From Tenacibaculum piscium (GTDB lineage: Bacteria > Bacteroidota > Bacteroidia > Flavobacteriales > Flavobacteriaceae): a stretch of DNA of 64,000 nt. The notes below the pieces were generated by a model. That model saw only the letters and a program-made list of their open reading frames with translations. It was not told where the DNA came from and made no database searches. The stretch lies in contig NZ_JAJGWT010000002.1 of assembly GCF_021390715.1 (NCBI RefSeq), positions 186,001-250,000 on the forward strand. The letters are read 5' to 3'. Numbering within the stretch: the first letter of the stretch is position 1; the number at the start of each line of letters is the position of its first letter. The position numbers were made by a program, and so were the translations under genes. Positions 23,845-33,335 of the stretch are shown one piece after another.

Positions 23845-24870
23845 TTATTCTGATATTTTTCCTTTTTTCGTTTTTGATACTAATTTATCAAAATCTGATT
23901 CATATTCATTATCTTGTAGTATTCTAAATTTTTTATATTCTTCTTCTGCAAATTTTTTAGCTACTATTGTTTTAACTTTTCCTGCATCTTTCAGAATATT
24001 ATACTCATTAAATACTAAAAAAGCATCTAATTTATCAACCCAATCTTTCATAGACATTTTTCTGCCTTTTTCTGCTTGATTTTCAGCATAATCAAGATAC
24101 ATTGTTACAATTCTATTTAGTTCCGTTATCTCTTCTTTTTCTAAATAATTTTTAGCAACTCTAACATCTGTTTTTAAGATTTTACCTCCCTTTTTTTCAT
24201 TTTTCCAACTTGTTAATCCCATATTGGGTTTTTCAGAACTTGCTCGTAATTTAATTAATTCAGGAGCTGTATGTTTTGTTATAGCAAATTCTAATTTATT
24301 TTGAACTGTAGCAAAAAATGTTTTTGTTATAGGTGATGCTGTATCGTAATCAATTGCAGTAGCATATATATCTGTTATTTTTTGGTAAAAACGTCTTTCA
24401 GAAGCTCGTATCTCTCTTATACGTTCAATTAATTCATCAAAATAATCTTTATCAAATAAGTTTTTTCCTTGTTTTAATCTGTCATCGTCTAATACAAATC
24501 CTTTTATGAGATATTCTTTTAATGCTTTTGTTGCCCAAACTCTAAATCGTGTAGCTTCAACAGAATTTACTCTATAACCAATTGATATAATTGCATCTAG
24601 ATTGAAATAAGCGGTACTTTGTTGAAAAGTATTATTTCCTAATTTTCTCGTGTGCAAAACTTCTTTGCACACGGAACTTTTAGATAATTCTCCTTCTAAA
24701 AATATATTATTAATATGGTAATTTATGTTCTGTCTAGATGTACCAAAAACTTCTGCAATTGCTTTTTCATTCATCCAAACTGTATCTTCATCAATACTAA
24801 CTTGAATACTTGTTGCTCCACTTTCAGAAGTGTAAAATATAAAGTTTTTTTGTTCATCTAAATTACTCAT
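23845..24870 (-). CDS. RhuM family protein
   Basis: 341 residues from the ATG at 24870 (a TTG six codons earlier would overlap the TACATTTG -7 box at 24886-24893). The N-terminal third (IQVSIDEDTVWMNEKAIAEVFGTSRQNINYHINNI) is a helix-turn-helix-like DNA-binding region and the middle YFNLDAIISIGYRVNSVEATRFRVWATKALKEYLI is the RhuM/virulence-protein signature. RhuM genes are scattered accessory genes often beside restriction systems or transposons; function unsettled. Here it is alone, next to a transposon-end remnant, with lysine-rich codons unlike moaA. Probable horizontal acquisition. Confidence 0.9.
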   Translation of the reverse strand: MSNLDEQKNFIFYTSESGATSIQVSIDEDTVWMNEKAIAEVFGTSRQNINYHINNIFLEGELSKSSVCKEVLHTRKLGNNTFQQSTAYFNLDAIISIGYRVNSVEATRFRVWATKALKEYLIKGFVLDDDRLKQGKNLFDKDYFDELIERIREIRASERRFYQKITDIYATAIDYDTASPITKTFFATVQNKLEFAITKHTAPELIKLRASSEKPNMGLTSWKNEKKGGKILKTDVRVAKNYLEKEEITELNRIVTMYLDYAENQAEKGRKMSMKDWVDKLDAFLVFNEYNILKDAGKVKTIVAKKFAEEEYKKFRILQDNEYESDFDKLVSKTKKGKISE

Positions 24871-24885
24871 TGTTTTAATTTTACT

Positions 24886-24893
24886 CAAATGTA
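24886..24893 (-). promoter_or_regulatory. -7 element of the RhuM gene
   Basis: TACATTTG on the minus strand, 15 nt before the ATG at 24870; it argues for that ATG over the upstream TTG. Confidence 0.5.
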
Positions 24894-25012
24894 AATAAAA
24901 TAATCAATTTATATTATAACTTTATGTGTAAGAATATCTAGTTCATAGAATCAGTACAGTGTATTTTTAGGTAAAAAGAGGCTTATACATTACTGATGTT
25001 TATCATTCAATT

Positions 25013-26791
25013 TTAAATAATTTCCATTTTCTTCAATAAGAATGAAGCGTTCATATTTTTACAGATACCATTTTTTATTTTATAGTCGAAATCTAATTCA
25101 TTATTAATAATTTCGGCATCAAAATAATAGTTGTGAATACTGTTGTATTGTTCTGATAAATCACACAAACTCACATCGTGTGTGGCGATAATTCCAGTAG
25201 CTGTTGAATTGTTTAATTTTTCAACGAATTTTTTAGAACCGCTGGCTTTATCTTGGCTATTGGTTCCTTTTAAAATTTCATCTAAAATGATAAAATATTT
25301 TTCGGTTTTAATTTCATTTACGATAAATTTCAATCGTTTTAATTCCGCATAAAAATACGATTCATCATCATTTAACGAATCGGAAGTTCGCATGCTGGTA
25401 ATTAATTTTATCGGAGTATATCTTGCTTTTTCGGCACAAATCGGCAAACCAACGTTCGACATTACAATCGCCAAAGAAATACTTCTTAAAAAGGTACTTT
25501 TTCCTGCCATATTGGCTCCTGTAACAATAAAAAAATCTTGAGTATCGATTACAAAATCATTGTCAATTCTTTTGGTTGGATCTAATAAAGGATGCCCTAA
25601 ATTCACGGCGTTTAAAACTTGTTTTTCGGTATTTTCTGACATAATATTTGGAAAAATATATGCAGGTTTGTTAAAAACAAGATTGGCTAAAGAGTTTTGT
25701 GCATCAAAAAAAGAAACGGTGTTAAACCATTGTTCCACTGTATTTTTGTAGCGGATAATCCATTGTTCTATTTTGATGGTATTGCGAATATCCATCAGAA
25801 AAAGTCCGTTTCCAAGAATGCCGATAATAACATTATTACGTTGGTCGAAAGCGTCTAATATTTTGGAAAAATCTTTAAATATTTTGGAAGCTTTTTGGTT
25901 TTCTTGCTGAATTTGTTGTTGTTTTTTTTGTAGGGTTTCATTGCTGAAATCTTCATTTTCGATGTGTGCTAATAACTGATAATATTGATTAAATGTTTCT
26001 TTAGCATTGCTTGTTTGACCAGCAAGTTCTTGAATATTTTTAATGTAAAAAGCAGTGATGGATATACCAATTAAAAACCAAATCAACAGGATTGAAAACG
26101 GGATAATTTCAAAATATAACAAGCCTATTAAAACAAGTGAAATCCCTGAAAATATATATGAAAATAAGCGTAAAAATGACGGTAATTTTTGTTGATATAA
26201 ATCCAACCAATTTACAATTTTCGGTATCGGAGTTTTGATTGTTATTAAACTTGCTAGGGCGTTGAAATGTTGTCGCCAAGTTATTTTTAAAGCGAGTTCT
26301 TGTACTATTTTTTGTTTTTCTTGAATGGTATTAATATCGTTACTACTTAAACTGTTGGCGAGTCGTTTTTTTCCTGCATCGGTGCTTGTTCTGTTGATAT
26401 ATTGAAAAAAAGAACCCTTACCAAATAAGTCAATATCATGGCTAAAATGATGTGCTGGATTTATAAATTCTTCGCCATTTTCTAAGTTGGAAAACTCATC
26501 ATTTAAAACGTCAATTTCTATTTTATTGATTTTTAATTTAGCATCAATAAGATTTTTTTGTGTTCTTAATCGTTGATTTTTAGAGACTAAAGATATAAAA
26601 ATAACAATACCCAAAAAACTACCGATAAAAAATAAATTATTTTTGGTAAAGCCCGTATAACTTGAAAAACAAATCAGTAAAAAGGCTAAAAGTCGTAAAA
26701 TATTCGTGATTCGTAATTGTTTTTTTAGCTGTTGTAATTCGTTTGTTAGAGAGTTTATTGTTTTTTTATAAAATTGGATTGGTGTTGACAT
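25013..26791 (-). CDS. Membrane-anchored MutS-family ATPase
   Basis: 592 residues. Two N-terminal TMs (about 31-75) and two more in the middle (about 205-250) embed the protein in the membrane, while the C-terminal ~200 residues are a MutS ATPase: Walker A TGANMAGKSTFLRS, SMRTSDSLNDDESYFYAEL, Walker B FIILDEILKGTNSQDK and ATHDVSLC. There is no mismatch-binding domain I. Related MutS proteins occur across Bacteroidota without a known role; a function at membrane-attached DNA or an unrelated remodelling activity is possible. Divergent from uvrC, about 150 nt away. Confidence 0.88.
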   Translation of the reverse strand: MSTPIQFYKKTINSLTNELQQLKKQLRITNILRLLAFLLICFSSYTGFTKNNLFFIGSFLGIVIFISLVSKNQRLRTQKNLIDAKLKINKIEIDVLNDEFSNLENGEEFINPAHHFSHDIDLFGKGSFFQYINRTSTDAGKKRLANSLSSNDINTIQEKQKIVQELALKITWRQHFNALASLITIKTPIPKIVNWLDLYQQKLPSFLRLFSYIFSGISLVLIGLLYFEIIPFSILLIWFLIGISITAFYIKNIQELAGQTSNAKETFNQYYQLLAHIENEDFSNETLQKKQQQIQQENQKASKIFKDFSKILDAFDQRNNVIIGILGNGLFLMDIRNTIKIEQWIIRYKNTVEQWFNTVSFFDAQNSLANLVFNKPAYIFPNIMSENTEKQVLNAVNLGHPLLDPTKRIDNDFVIDTQDFFIVTGANMAGKSTFLRSISLAIVMSNVGLPICAEKARYTPIKLITSMRTSDSLNDDESYFYAELKRLKFIVNEIKTEKYFIILDEILKGTNSQDKASGSKKFVEKLNNSTATGIIATHDVSLCDLSEQYNSIHNYYFDAEIINNELDFDYKIKNGICKNMNASFLLKKMEII

Positions 26792-26909
26792 TTTGTTGAA
26801 AATAATTTAAAAATAATCTAAAAATAACTGTATAAATAATTGTGTAAATAAATATGGAGGTAAATGTACATATAGCAATTTAGATATCTTATATATCTTT
26901 GAATATAGT

Positions 26910-26938
26910 TTGAGTATCTTTATAAAATTATACATTTG
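26910..26938 (+). promoter_or_regulatory. Promoter of uvrC
   Basis: TTG at 26910-26912, 18-nt spacer, TACATTTG at 26931-26938, then 4 nt (TTGT) and the ATG at 26943. Strong promoter with almost no leader. Confidence 0.75.
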
Positions 26939-26942
26939 TTGT

Positions 26943-28748
26943 ATGTCGATTTTACCAATATCAACTTCATTAGCACTTCAACTAAAAACACTGCCTACTT
27001 CGCCAGGAGTTTATCAATATTTTGATAAAGAGGAAGTGATTATTTATGTCGGAAAAGCAAAAAATTTAAAGAAGCGAGTTGCTTCTTATTTTACAAAAAC
27101 GCATGAAAATGGCAAAACGCGTATTTTAGTAAAAAAAATTGTGCGTATCGAACATATTGTGGTCGATACGGAAACAGATGCGTTATTATTAGAAAATAAT
27201 CTGATAAAAAAATACCAACCTCGCTACAATGTTTTATTGAAAGATGATAAATCGTATCCGTGGCTTTGTATTAAAAAAGAGCGTTTTCCTAGAGTATTTT
27301 CTACCCGAAATTACAACAAAGATGGCTCGGAATATTTTGGTCCATATACCAATATGAAAATGGTGCAGTCGCTGTTAAGTTTGATAAAAGAACTCTATCC
27401 GTTGCGAACTTGCTCTTACGATTTGAGCGAACAAAAAATAGCAACTCATAAATATAAAGTCTGTTTAGAATATCATTTAGGAAATTGTAAAGGTGCTTGC
27501 GAAGGTTATCAGGATGAAGAAAATTATTTAGAAGAAATTAAAGCGATACGCAGTATTTTAAAAGGAAATTTTAAAGAAATTCTGGCTAAATTTGAACAAA
27601 AAATGCTCGATTTTGCTTCGGAAATGAAATTTGAAGAAGCTCAGAAAATCAAAGATAAATTAGCTTCTTTACAAAACTATCAATCAAAATCGACTATTGT
27701 AAATCCGTCTATTAATAATGTCGATGTATTTTCTATTATTTCTGATGAAACTCATGGCTATGTCAATTTCTTTAAAGTGATGAATGGAGCTATTGTGCAA
27801 TCGTACACCACGGAAATAAAAAAGAAATTAGCCGAAACAGATACACAATTATTAACATTATTTATTATTGAAACACGCCGTCGATTTAATTCGATATCTA
27901 GCCAAATTTATCTGCCTTTTGATATTGATTTAGGCGAAAAAATAAATGTATTTGTTCCTAAAGTAGGCGATAAAAAACGATTGGTTGATTTGTCGCAACG
28001 CAATGCGAAATATTATCGAATGGAGCAATTTAAGCAATTAAAAATGGTCAATCCTGAGCGTCATATAAATCGAATAATGAGGCAAATGCAACGAGATTTA
28101 CGTTTGCAAGATGAACCTCGTCATATTGAATGTTTCGATAATTCAAATATTCAAGGAACGCATCCTGTTGCTGCTTGTGTGGTTTTTAAAGATGGGAAAC
28201 CAAGTAAAAAAGACTATCGTCATTATAATATAAAAACCGTGGAAGGTCCTGATGATTTTGCATCGATGGAAGAAGTTGTTTTTCGTAGATACAAACGTTT
28301 GTTAGCTGAAAATGAGCCATTGCCACAGCTTATTATTGTTGATGGTGGAAAAGGACAATTATCATCTGCCTTAAAAAGTTTAGACGCTTTAAATTTACGA
28401 GGAAAAATAGCCATTATCGGGATTGCAAAACGATTGGAAGAAATTTATTATCCTGGAGATTCTGTGCCGTTATATTTAGATAAAAAATCAGAAAGCTTAA
28501 AAATAATTCAATTTTTACGAAACGAAGCCCATCGCTTTGGAATTACGCTTCATCGAAATAAAAGAAGTAAAACGGCTATAAAATCAGAATTAGAACAAAT
28601 TCCGACGATTGGAGAGCAAACAATTGCCACCTTATTACGTACATTTAAATCGACAAAAAGAATCAAAGAAGCATCTTTTGAAGCTTTAAAAAATGCTATT
28701 GGAAAGGCAAAAGCACTTAAGATACAAGAGTTCTATCAGAAAAAATAA
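26943..28748 (+). CDS. uvrC: Excinuclease ABC subunit C
   Basis: 601 residues from the ATG at 26943 (MSILPISTSLALQLK); the reading upstream from 26910 overlaps the promoter. Domains: GIY-YIG nuclease (SPGVYQYFDKEEVIIYVGKAKNLKKRV, residues ~17-43), UvrB-binding UVR region around 195-235, RNase-H-like second nuclease (HIECFDNSNIQGTHPVAACVVF with the catalytic Asp, ... LIIVDGGKGQLSSA) and C-terminal tandem helix-hairpin-helix. UvrC cuts DNA on both sides of a lesion in nucleotide excision repair. 54 nt upstream of the patatin gene. Confidence 0.98.
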   Translation: MSILPISTSLALQLKTLPTSPGVYQYFDKEEVIIYVGKAKNLKKRVASYFTKTHENGKTRILVKKIVRIEHIVVDTETDALLLENNLIKKYQPRYNVLLKDDKSYPWLCIKKERFPRVFSTRNYNKDGSEYFGPYTNMKMVQSLLSLIKELYPLRTCSYDLSEQKIATHKYKVCLEYHLGNCKGACEGYQDEENYLEEIKAIRSILKGNFKEILAKFEQKMLDFASEMKFEEAQKIKDKLASLQNYQSKSTIVNPSINNVDVFSIISDETHGYVNFFKVMNGAIVQSYTTEIKKKLAETDTQLLTLFIIETRRRFNSISSQIYLPFDIDLGEKINVFVPKVGDKKRLVDLSQRNAKYYRMEQFKQLKMVNPERHINRIMRQMQRDLRLQDEPRHIECFDNSNIQGTHPVAACVVFKDGKPSKKDYRHYNIKTVEGPDDFASMEEVVFRRYKRLLAENEPLPQLIIVDGGKGQLSSALKSLDALNLRGKIAIIGIAKRLEEIYYPGDSVPLYLDKKSESLKIIQFLRNEAHRFGITLHRNKRSKTAIKSELEQIPTIGEQTIATLLRTFKSTKRIKEASFEALKNAIGKAKALKIQEFYQKK

Positions 28749-28802
28749 ACAAAAAAATAAACAAAAAACATCTAAAATAATATTTAAAATAACACAATAA
28801 AA

Positions 28803-30989
28803 ATGAAAAAGCTGTTACTATTCTTGTTGATTCCAGTAGTAATTTTTGCACAAAAACAACCTAAAGTTGGACTTGTTTTAAGTGGTGGAGGCGCTAAAGG
28901 ACTTGCTCATATTGCCGTTTTAAAAGAATTAGAAAAATCAGGTGTTCAATTAGATTATATCGGAGGAACCAGCATGGGCGCTATTGTTGGTGGCTTATAT
29001 GCCTCAGGATATACTGCTGACCAAATCAAAGAAATTGTGCTAACTACTGATTTTATGCAAATGGTCGTAGATAAAATCCCTAGACGAGAAATGCCCTTTT
29101 TTAATAAAGAACATGATGAAAAATATGCCATTAGTTTACCGATCAAAAATAAAAAAATAGGACTTCCTTTAGGCGTGTCAAAAGGACAAAATGTTTTAAA
29201 CTTTTTAACAGAATTATTAGCGCCTGTCGATGATATTAAAAGCTTTTCAAACCTGCCAATTCCTTTTTTTTGTATCGCCACAAATATTGAAACAGGCGCG
29301 CAAGAAGTGCTCGAAAGTGGTTCGTTACCCTTAGCGTTAAGAGCGAGTGGTGCGTTTCCTTCTTTGTTAAATCCTGTGGAAATTGATGGAAAACTACTCA
29401 TTGATGGAGGCGTGGTCAATAATTTTCCTGTCGATATTATGAAAGAAAAAGTTGATTTCGTTATTGGTGTTAGCGTGCAAGGTAAATTATTGGAAAAACA
29501 AGAATTAGCATCCGCAGCCTCGCTATTAATGCAAATTATTAACTTTCAGATGTATAAAAAATCAGATGAACAAGTAGCTTTATTAGACGTCTATTTACAA
29601 CCTAGTTTACTTGAATATAATGTCATTTCTTTTGATAAAACAGCTGAAATCTTAAAAGAAGGAACTAAAACTGTTAAACCTTTTAAAGCTGTTTTTGATA
29701 GCATTGCAAAGTTTCAAGTTATTAAAAGAAAAGCACCTGTCAGAAACTTAAAAAAAAGAAAGTTTTTAGTCGATAGAATTATTATCAAAGGAAATAAAAA
29801 CTATACCAATGATTATATTCTAGGAAAACTTCAGCTAGAAAAAGGCGATAGTGTTTCGTATCAAGGAATTTCTAGAAAAATAAACACCCTAACAGCAACG
29901 AATAATTTTAGAAGAATAGATTATCATTTAACAAAATCATTTTCAGGTAAAAAATTGATGATAACCGTTAAAGAAGAACCTATTCAGTCGTATTTACGAT
30001 TTGGATTACATTATGATGTTTTATATAAATCAGCAGTATTGTTAAATTATAATCATAAAAAATTTCTAAAACAAAATGATGAATTATCACTAGATATCGC
30101 TATTGGTGATCGAGTTCGTTATAATTTTGAATATTTTATTGATAACGGAATAACACCAAGTTATGGTTTTTCATCGAGTCATAATTCTTTTAAAAGTGAA
30201 TTTTTATTTGATAATAGTTTAATCAATATAAAATATAATGATTTTACAAATGCCTTGTATTTAAAAACAACAATTGATAAAAAGTTCGCGTTCGGAACAG
30301 GAATTGAACATAAATGGTTACAAGCATCCTCAGAAAATATTTTAACCAATGGAAAGCAATCTTTTTTTGATAAAAGTAACTATGTAAATTTATATGCTTT
30401 TTTAAAATTAGATACCTACAATAAAGTGATGTTTCCCACCGAAGGTTTTTATGCTGATTTTGGCTTTAAATGGTTCACTTGGTCTGATAGAAATAATAGG
30501 TTAAATAGGTTGGAGGCGAATAGTAATCCATTTCATCAATTTTCACAAGCAAATGCGACTATCGGTTTTGCGACTACTTTTTTAGATAAAATGACTGTTC
30601 AATATACTTCTGATATAGGCTATACTTTGGGTAAAAAAAACTCAGAAATGTTTGATTACCGTTTGGGAGGATATAATCAGAATTTCATTAATAATTTTAC
30701 GCCTTTATACGGATATGCTTCGGGAGCTTTAAGTAATCAATCTTTTTTAAAGTCGGAATTTAATATTCGATATGAAATTTTAAACAAGCATTATGTAAGT
30801 TTTATCGCTAATTATGCGCGGGTAGAAGAAGATATTCTTTCGGGAGGCTATTTTTTTGACAATACTAAATCAGGCTATGCTTTGGGATATAGTGTCGAAA
30901 CGTTCTTAGGACCTATTGAATTAAAGTACACTTGGTCTCCAGACCATAAAGAAAGACATTGGTTATTCAATTTAGGATTTTGGTTTTAA
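28803..30989 (+). CDS. Patatin-like phospholipase with outer-membrane barrel (type Vd/BamA-like)
   Basis: 728 residues. Signal peptide (MKKLLLFLLIPVVIFAQ), patatin domain (about 22-300: oxyanion GGGAKGLAHIAVL, nucleophile GTSMG, catalytic DGG in LIDGGVVNNFP), a POTRA-like unit (about 318-395, VDRIIIKGNKNYTNDYILGKLQLEKG) and a C-terminal Omp85/BamA-type barrel ending in WLFNLGFWF. This layout matches the type Vd secreted phospholipases (PlpD) that reach the surface as a barrel-linked lipase. Surface location is an inference. It follows uvrC by 54 nt and ends at the terminator at 30996-31026. Confidence 0.92.
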   Translation: MKKLLLFLLIPVVIFAQKQPKVGLVLSGGGAKGLAHIAVLKELEKSGVQLDYIGGTSMGAIVGGLYASGYTADQIKEIVLTTDFMQMVVDKIPRREMPFFNKEHDEKYAISLPIKNKKIGLPLGVSKGQNVLNFLTELLAPVDDIKSFSNLPIPFFCIATNIETGAQEVLESGSLPLALRASGAFPSLLNPVEIDGKLLIDGGVVNNFPVDIMKEKVDFVIGVSVQGKLLEKQELASAASLLMQIINFQMYKKSDEQVALLDVYLQPSLLEYNVISFDKTAEILKEGTKTVKPFKAVFDSIAKFQVIKRKAPVRNLKKRKFLVDRIIIKGNKNYTNDYILGKLQLEKGDSVSYQGISRKINTLTATNNFRRIDYHLTKSFSGKKLMITVKEEPIQSYLRFGLHYDVLYKSAVLLNYNHKKFLKQNDELSLDIAIGDRVRYNFEYFIDNGITPSYGFSSSHNSFKSEFLFDNSLINIKYNDFTNALYLKTTIDKKFAFGTGIEHKWLQASSENILTNGKQSFFDKSNYVNLYAFLKLDTYNKVMFPTEGFYADFGFKWFTWSDRNNRLNRLEANSNPFHQFSQANATIGFATTFLDKMTVQYTSDIGYTLGKKNSEMFDYRLGGYNQNFINNFTPLYGYASGALSNQSFLKSEFNIRYEILNKHYVSFIANYARVEEDILSGGYFFDNTKSGYALGYSVETFLGPIELKYTWSPDHKERHWLFNLGFWF

Positions 30990-30995
30990 GCCATA

Positions 30996-31026
30996 AAAAA
31001 ACCCGTTTCTTTAGAAACGGGTTTTT
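30996..31026. terminator. Bidirectional terminator, patatin gene / rng
   Basis: AAAAAACCCGTTTC, loop TTTA, GAAACGGGTTTTT; perfect 13-bp stem between convergent genes. Confidence 0.92.
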
Positions 31027-31050
31027 AATTTCATAATAAGATTGCCTTAC

Positions 31051-32586
31051 TTACGTATTCTTTTTTAAAAAGAATTTATATTGTAAGTATTGGTATGCAT
31101 CTCTTGGTAATATTTTAATCCACTTTTTGTGTTCTAAAAACCATTTTAAACGAATAGAAACAGGACCTTTTGTTAAATAAGCGGCTATAAAAGGATGTAC
31201 ATTTAATGTAATATTTTTATAATTTTTATCGCTATTAATCAAACGTTCTAATTCAACGGCTATTTTATCTATTAAAACAATAGGAGCCTCAACTTCTGCG
31301 TTTTTATTAGGATTTGGTTCACGTGTTTTTATTGCTAATTCAGGTCGTACACGTTGTCTTGTAATTTGTATTAAACCAAATTTACTCGGAGGTAAAATTT
31401 TATGTTTCGTACGGTCTAAAGACATCGCATCTTTTAAGTGTTGATATAATTTTTGCCTATTTTCAGTGCTTTTCATATCAATAAAGTCAACGACAATAAT
31501 TCCTCCCATATCGCGTAATTGCAACTGACGTGCAACTTCGGTGGCAGAAATTAAGTTAACTTCTAAGGCAGTTTCTTCTTGGTTTAATGCTTTATTGGAG
31601 CGGTTACCACTATTTACATCAATAACATGTAATGCTTCGGTGTGTTCAATAACTAAATACGCACCTTTGCTCATAGAAACTGTTTTTCCAAATGATGTTT
31701 TTATTTGACGTTCGATACCATATTTTTCAAAAATGGGCGTGTCATTTTGGTGAAGTTTTACAATATTTTCCTTTTCAGGATAAATTTCTTGTAAATATTC
31801 TTTAATTTCCACCATTAGTGTTTCATCATTTGTTACAATACTTGTAAAAGAATCGTTCATTACATCTCTTAAGATAGAGGATGCTCTGTTTAACTCACTT
31901 AAAATTTTTGTTGGGGTATTTTGATTGGCAATGCTGTTACACATTTTTTCCCAACGTTCAAGTGAATTTTGTAAATCTTTATCTAGTTCTGCTACCTTTT
32001 TATGTTGGGCAACAGTACGTAAAATAAGTCCAAATCCTTTGGGTTTGATACTTTTTGCTAATTTTTTTAAACGTTCTTTTTCTTTTGGGTCTGCTATTTT
32101 TTGCGATACAGATACTCTGTTAGAAAAAGGAACTAAAACTAAATACCTACCAGCTATTGATAGTTCCGAGCTAATGCGCGGTCCTTTGGTAGAAATTGGT
32201 TCTTTTACAATTTGTACTAATAAATTTTGACCTGATTTTAGTACATCATGAATACTTCCGTCTTTATTGATATCTTTTTCAGCGCGAAAGTTTTTTAAAG
32301 TGAAATCTTTATAATTACCGATGCTTACCTTTTTAATAAAACTATTTAAAGATTGTACTTGAGGTCCTAGGTCATGATAGTGTAAAAAACCATCTTTAGG
32401 ATATCCAACATTTACAAAAGCGGCGTTTAATCCTGTTAAAACTTTTCCTATTTTAGCAAGGAAAATGTCACCAACAGCAAATTTATTATCGCTTGTTTCT
32501 TTGTTTAGTTCAATTAATCTACCATCTCTTAGTAAGGCGAAATCAATATCAGAAGAATTTGAGCGAATTATTAATTCTGTTTTCAT
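31051..32586 (-). CDS. rng: Ribonuclease G/E family protein
   Basis: 511 residues from the ATG at 32586 (MKTELIIRSNSSDIDFALL). RNase E/G signatures: N-terminal S1 part (VGDIFLAKIGKVLTGLNAAFVNVGYPKDGFLHYHDLG), and in the catalytic DNase-I-like region VIDVNSGNRSN and GGIIVVDFIDMKS with the two metal-binding aspartates. It cleaves single-stranded RNA in rRNA maturation and mRNA decay. The C-terminal RNase-H-like end is compact, as in RNase G. Last gene of the leftward set HU, 29-aa protein, rng; a hairpin at 32749-32774 separates it from them. Confidence 0.95.
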   Translation of the reverse strand: MKTELIIRSNSSDIDFALLRDGRLIELNKETSDNKFAVGDIFLAKIGKVLTGLNAAFVNVGYPKDGFLHYHDLGPQVQSLNSFIKKVSIGNYKDFTLKNFRAEKDINKDGSIHDVLKSGQNLLVQIVKEPISTKGPRISSELSIAGRYLVLVPFSNRVSVSQKIADPKEKERLKKLAKSIKPKGFGLILRTVAQHKKVAELDKDLQNSLERWEKMCNSIANQNTPTKILSELNRASSILRDVMNDSFTSIVTNDETLMVEIKEYLQEIYPEKENIVKLHQNDTPIFEKYGIERQIKTSFGKTVSMSKGAYLVIEHTEALHVIDVNSGNRSNKALNQEETALEVNLISATEVARQLQLRDMGGIIVVDFIDMKSTENRQKLYQHLKDAMSLDRTKHKILPPSKFGLIQITRQRVRPELAIKTREPNPNKNAEVEAPIVLIDKIAVELERLINSDKNYKNITLNVHPFIAAYLTKGPVSIRLKWFLEHKKWIKILPRDAYQYLQYKFFLKKNT

Positions 32587-32748
32587 TCTGAATATAGTTT
32601 TGTGCCAACGCAATTATGTAAAAAATCACATAAATTTACGAAGACGGATTAAAATTTGTAAACAGGTATAATTTTTATACCGTTTTAAGGTGTTTAAACC
32701 TTAATGTCAATGAACTGATTTTTTTTTCAATTACTTTTAAAAGCAATG

Positions 32749-32774
32749 AAAAAGTAAGCGTTAGCTTACTTTTT
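32749..32774 (-). terminator. Terminator overlapping the stop of the 29-aa gene
   Basis: AAAAAGTAAGC at 32749-32759, loop GTTA, GCTTACTTTTT at 32764-32774. The stop codon (32766-32768) and last two Lys codons of the small gene are part of the stem. Confidence 0.85.
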
Positions 32775-32855
32775 CTTATGGCGATTTGCTCTTGCTCTTT
32801 TCTTTCTTTTGTGTGTCGAGATCTTTGCTCTCTTTCTTTTCTTACCGCTTGGCAT
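32766..32855 (-). CDS. 29-residue AURKAIP1/COX24-like basic protein (ribosome-associated)
   Basis: A 29-residue gene between HU and rng: MPSGKKRKRAKI, then a chain of Lys/Arg/His (THKRKKRARANRHKKK) and TAA at 32766-32768. More than half of the residues are basic. It resembles the AURKAIP1/COX24 (DUF1713) family, whose mitochondrial (mS38) and mycobacterial (bS22) members are small ribosomal subunit proteins, so a ribosomal role is likely. HU lies 56 nt upstream on the same strand. Too short for ordinary ORF cut-offs. Confidence 0.85.
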   Translation of the reverse strand: MPSGKKRKRAKISTHKRKKRARANRHKKK

Positions 32856-32911
32856 AATTAAAATGTGTTATAAAACCTTATTAAAATAAAGATTTTTGGT
32901 TAATAATATTA

Positions 32912-33202
32912 TTACTTTACAGATACTTTTGTTTTTACCCCTTCTGTAAACACTTTTGATGGTTTAAAAGCAGGTATGTTGTGTGCAGGAATTTTGATGG
33001 TCGTATTTTTAGAAATATTTCTACCTGTTTTTTCTGCTCTAGTTTTGATAATGAAACTTCCAAAACCTCTTAAATATACATTATCTCCGCTCTCTAATGC
33101 ATCCTTTACCTCGTTCATAAACGCTTCCACAGTTGCTAATACATCCGCTTTTTCAATTCCACTCTTGTCTGAAATTTTAGATACGATATCTGCTTTTGTC
33201 AT
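32912..33202 (-). CDS. hup: HU family DNA-binding protein
   Basis: 96 residues. Full HU fold: two N-terminal helices (MTKADIVSKISDKSGIEK...), beta part VYLRGFGSFIIKTRAEKTGRN and the DNA-intercalating arm with PAHNIPAFKPSK. HU dimers bend and compact DNA. A TATATTTG -7 element lies at 33243-33250 (minus strand), 40 nt from the ATG. Probably cotranscribed with the 29-aa gene and divergent from mutY. Confidence 0.95.
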   Translation of the reverse strand: MTKADIVSKISDKSGIEKADVLATVEAFMNEVKDALESGDNVYLRGFGSFIIKTRAEKTGRNISKNTTIKIPAHNIPAFKPSKVFTEGVKTKVSVK

Positions 33203-33242
33203 TCTATATATATTTTGAATTTATTTTTTGAAATAGAGGGTG

Positions 33243-33250
33243 CAAATATA
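33243..33250 (-). promoter_or_regulatory. -7 element of the HU gene
   Basis: TATATTTG on the minus strand, 40 nt before the HU ATG; no clear TTG partner. Confidence 0.5.
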
Positions 33251-33335
33251 TGATAATTAATCTATTCGGAAAATAATAAGAATAAAAATATCTAAATAAA
33301 AAACAGTAATTTTACGGGCTCAATTTACATAAACA

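Noticed and set aside
23756..28748. Defence island around RhuM, MutS-like and uvrC
   Set aside because: Neighbours are widespread core genes; no nuclease, restriction, toxin-antitoxin or CRISPR gene is present.
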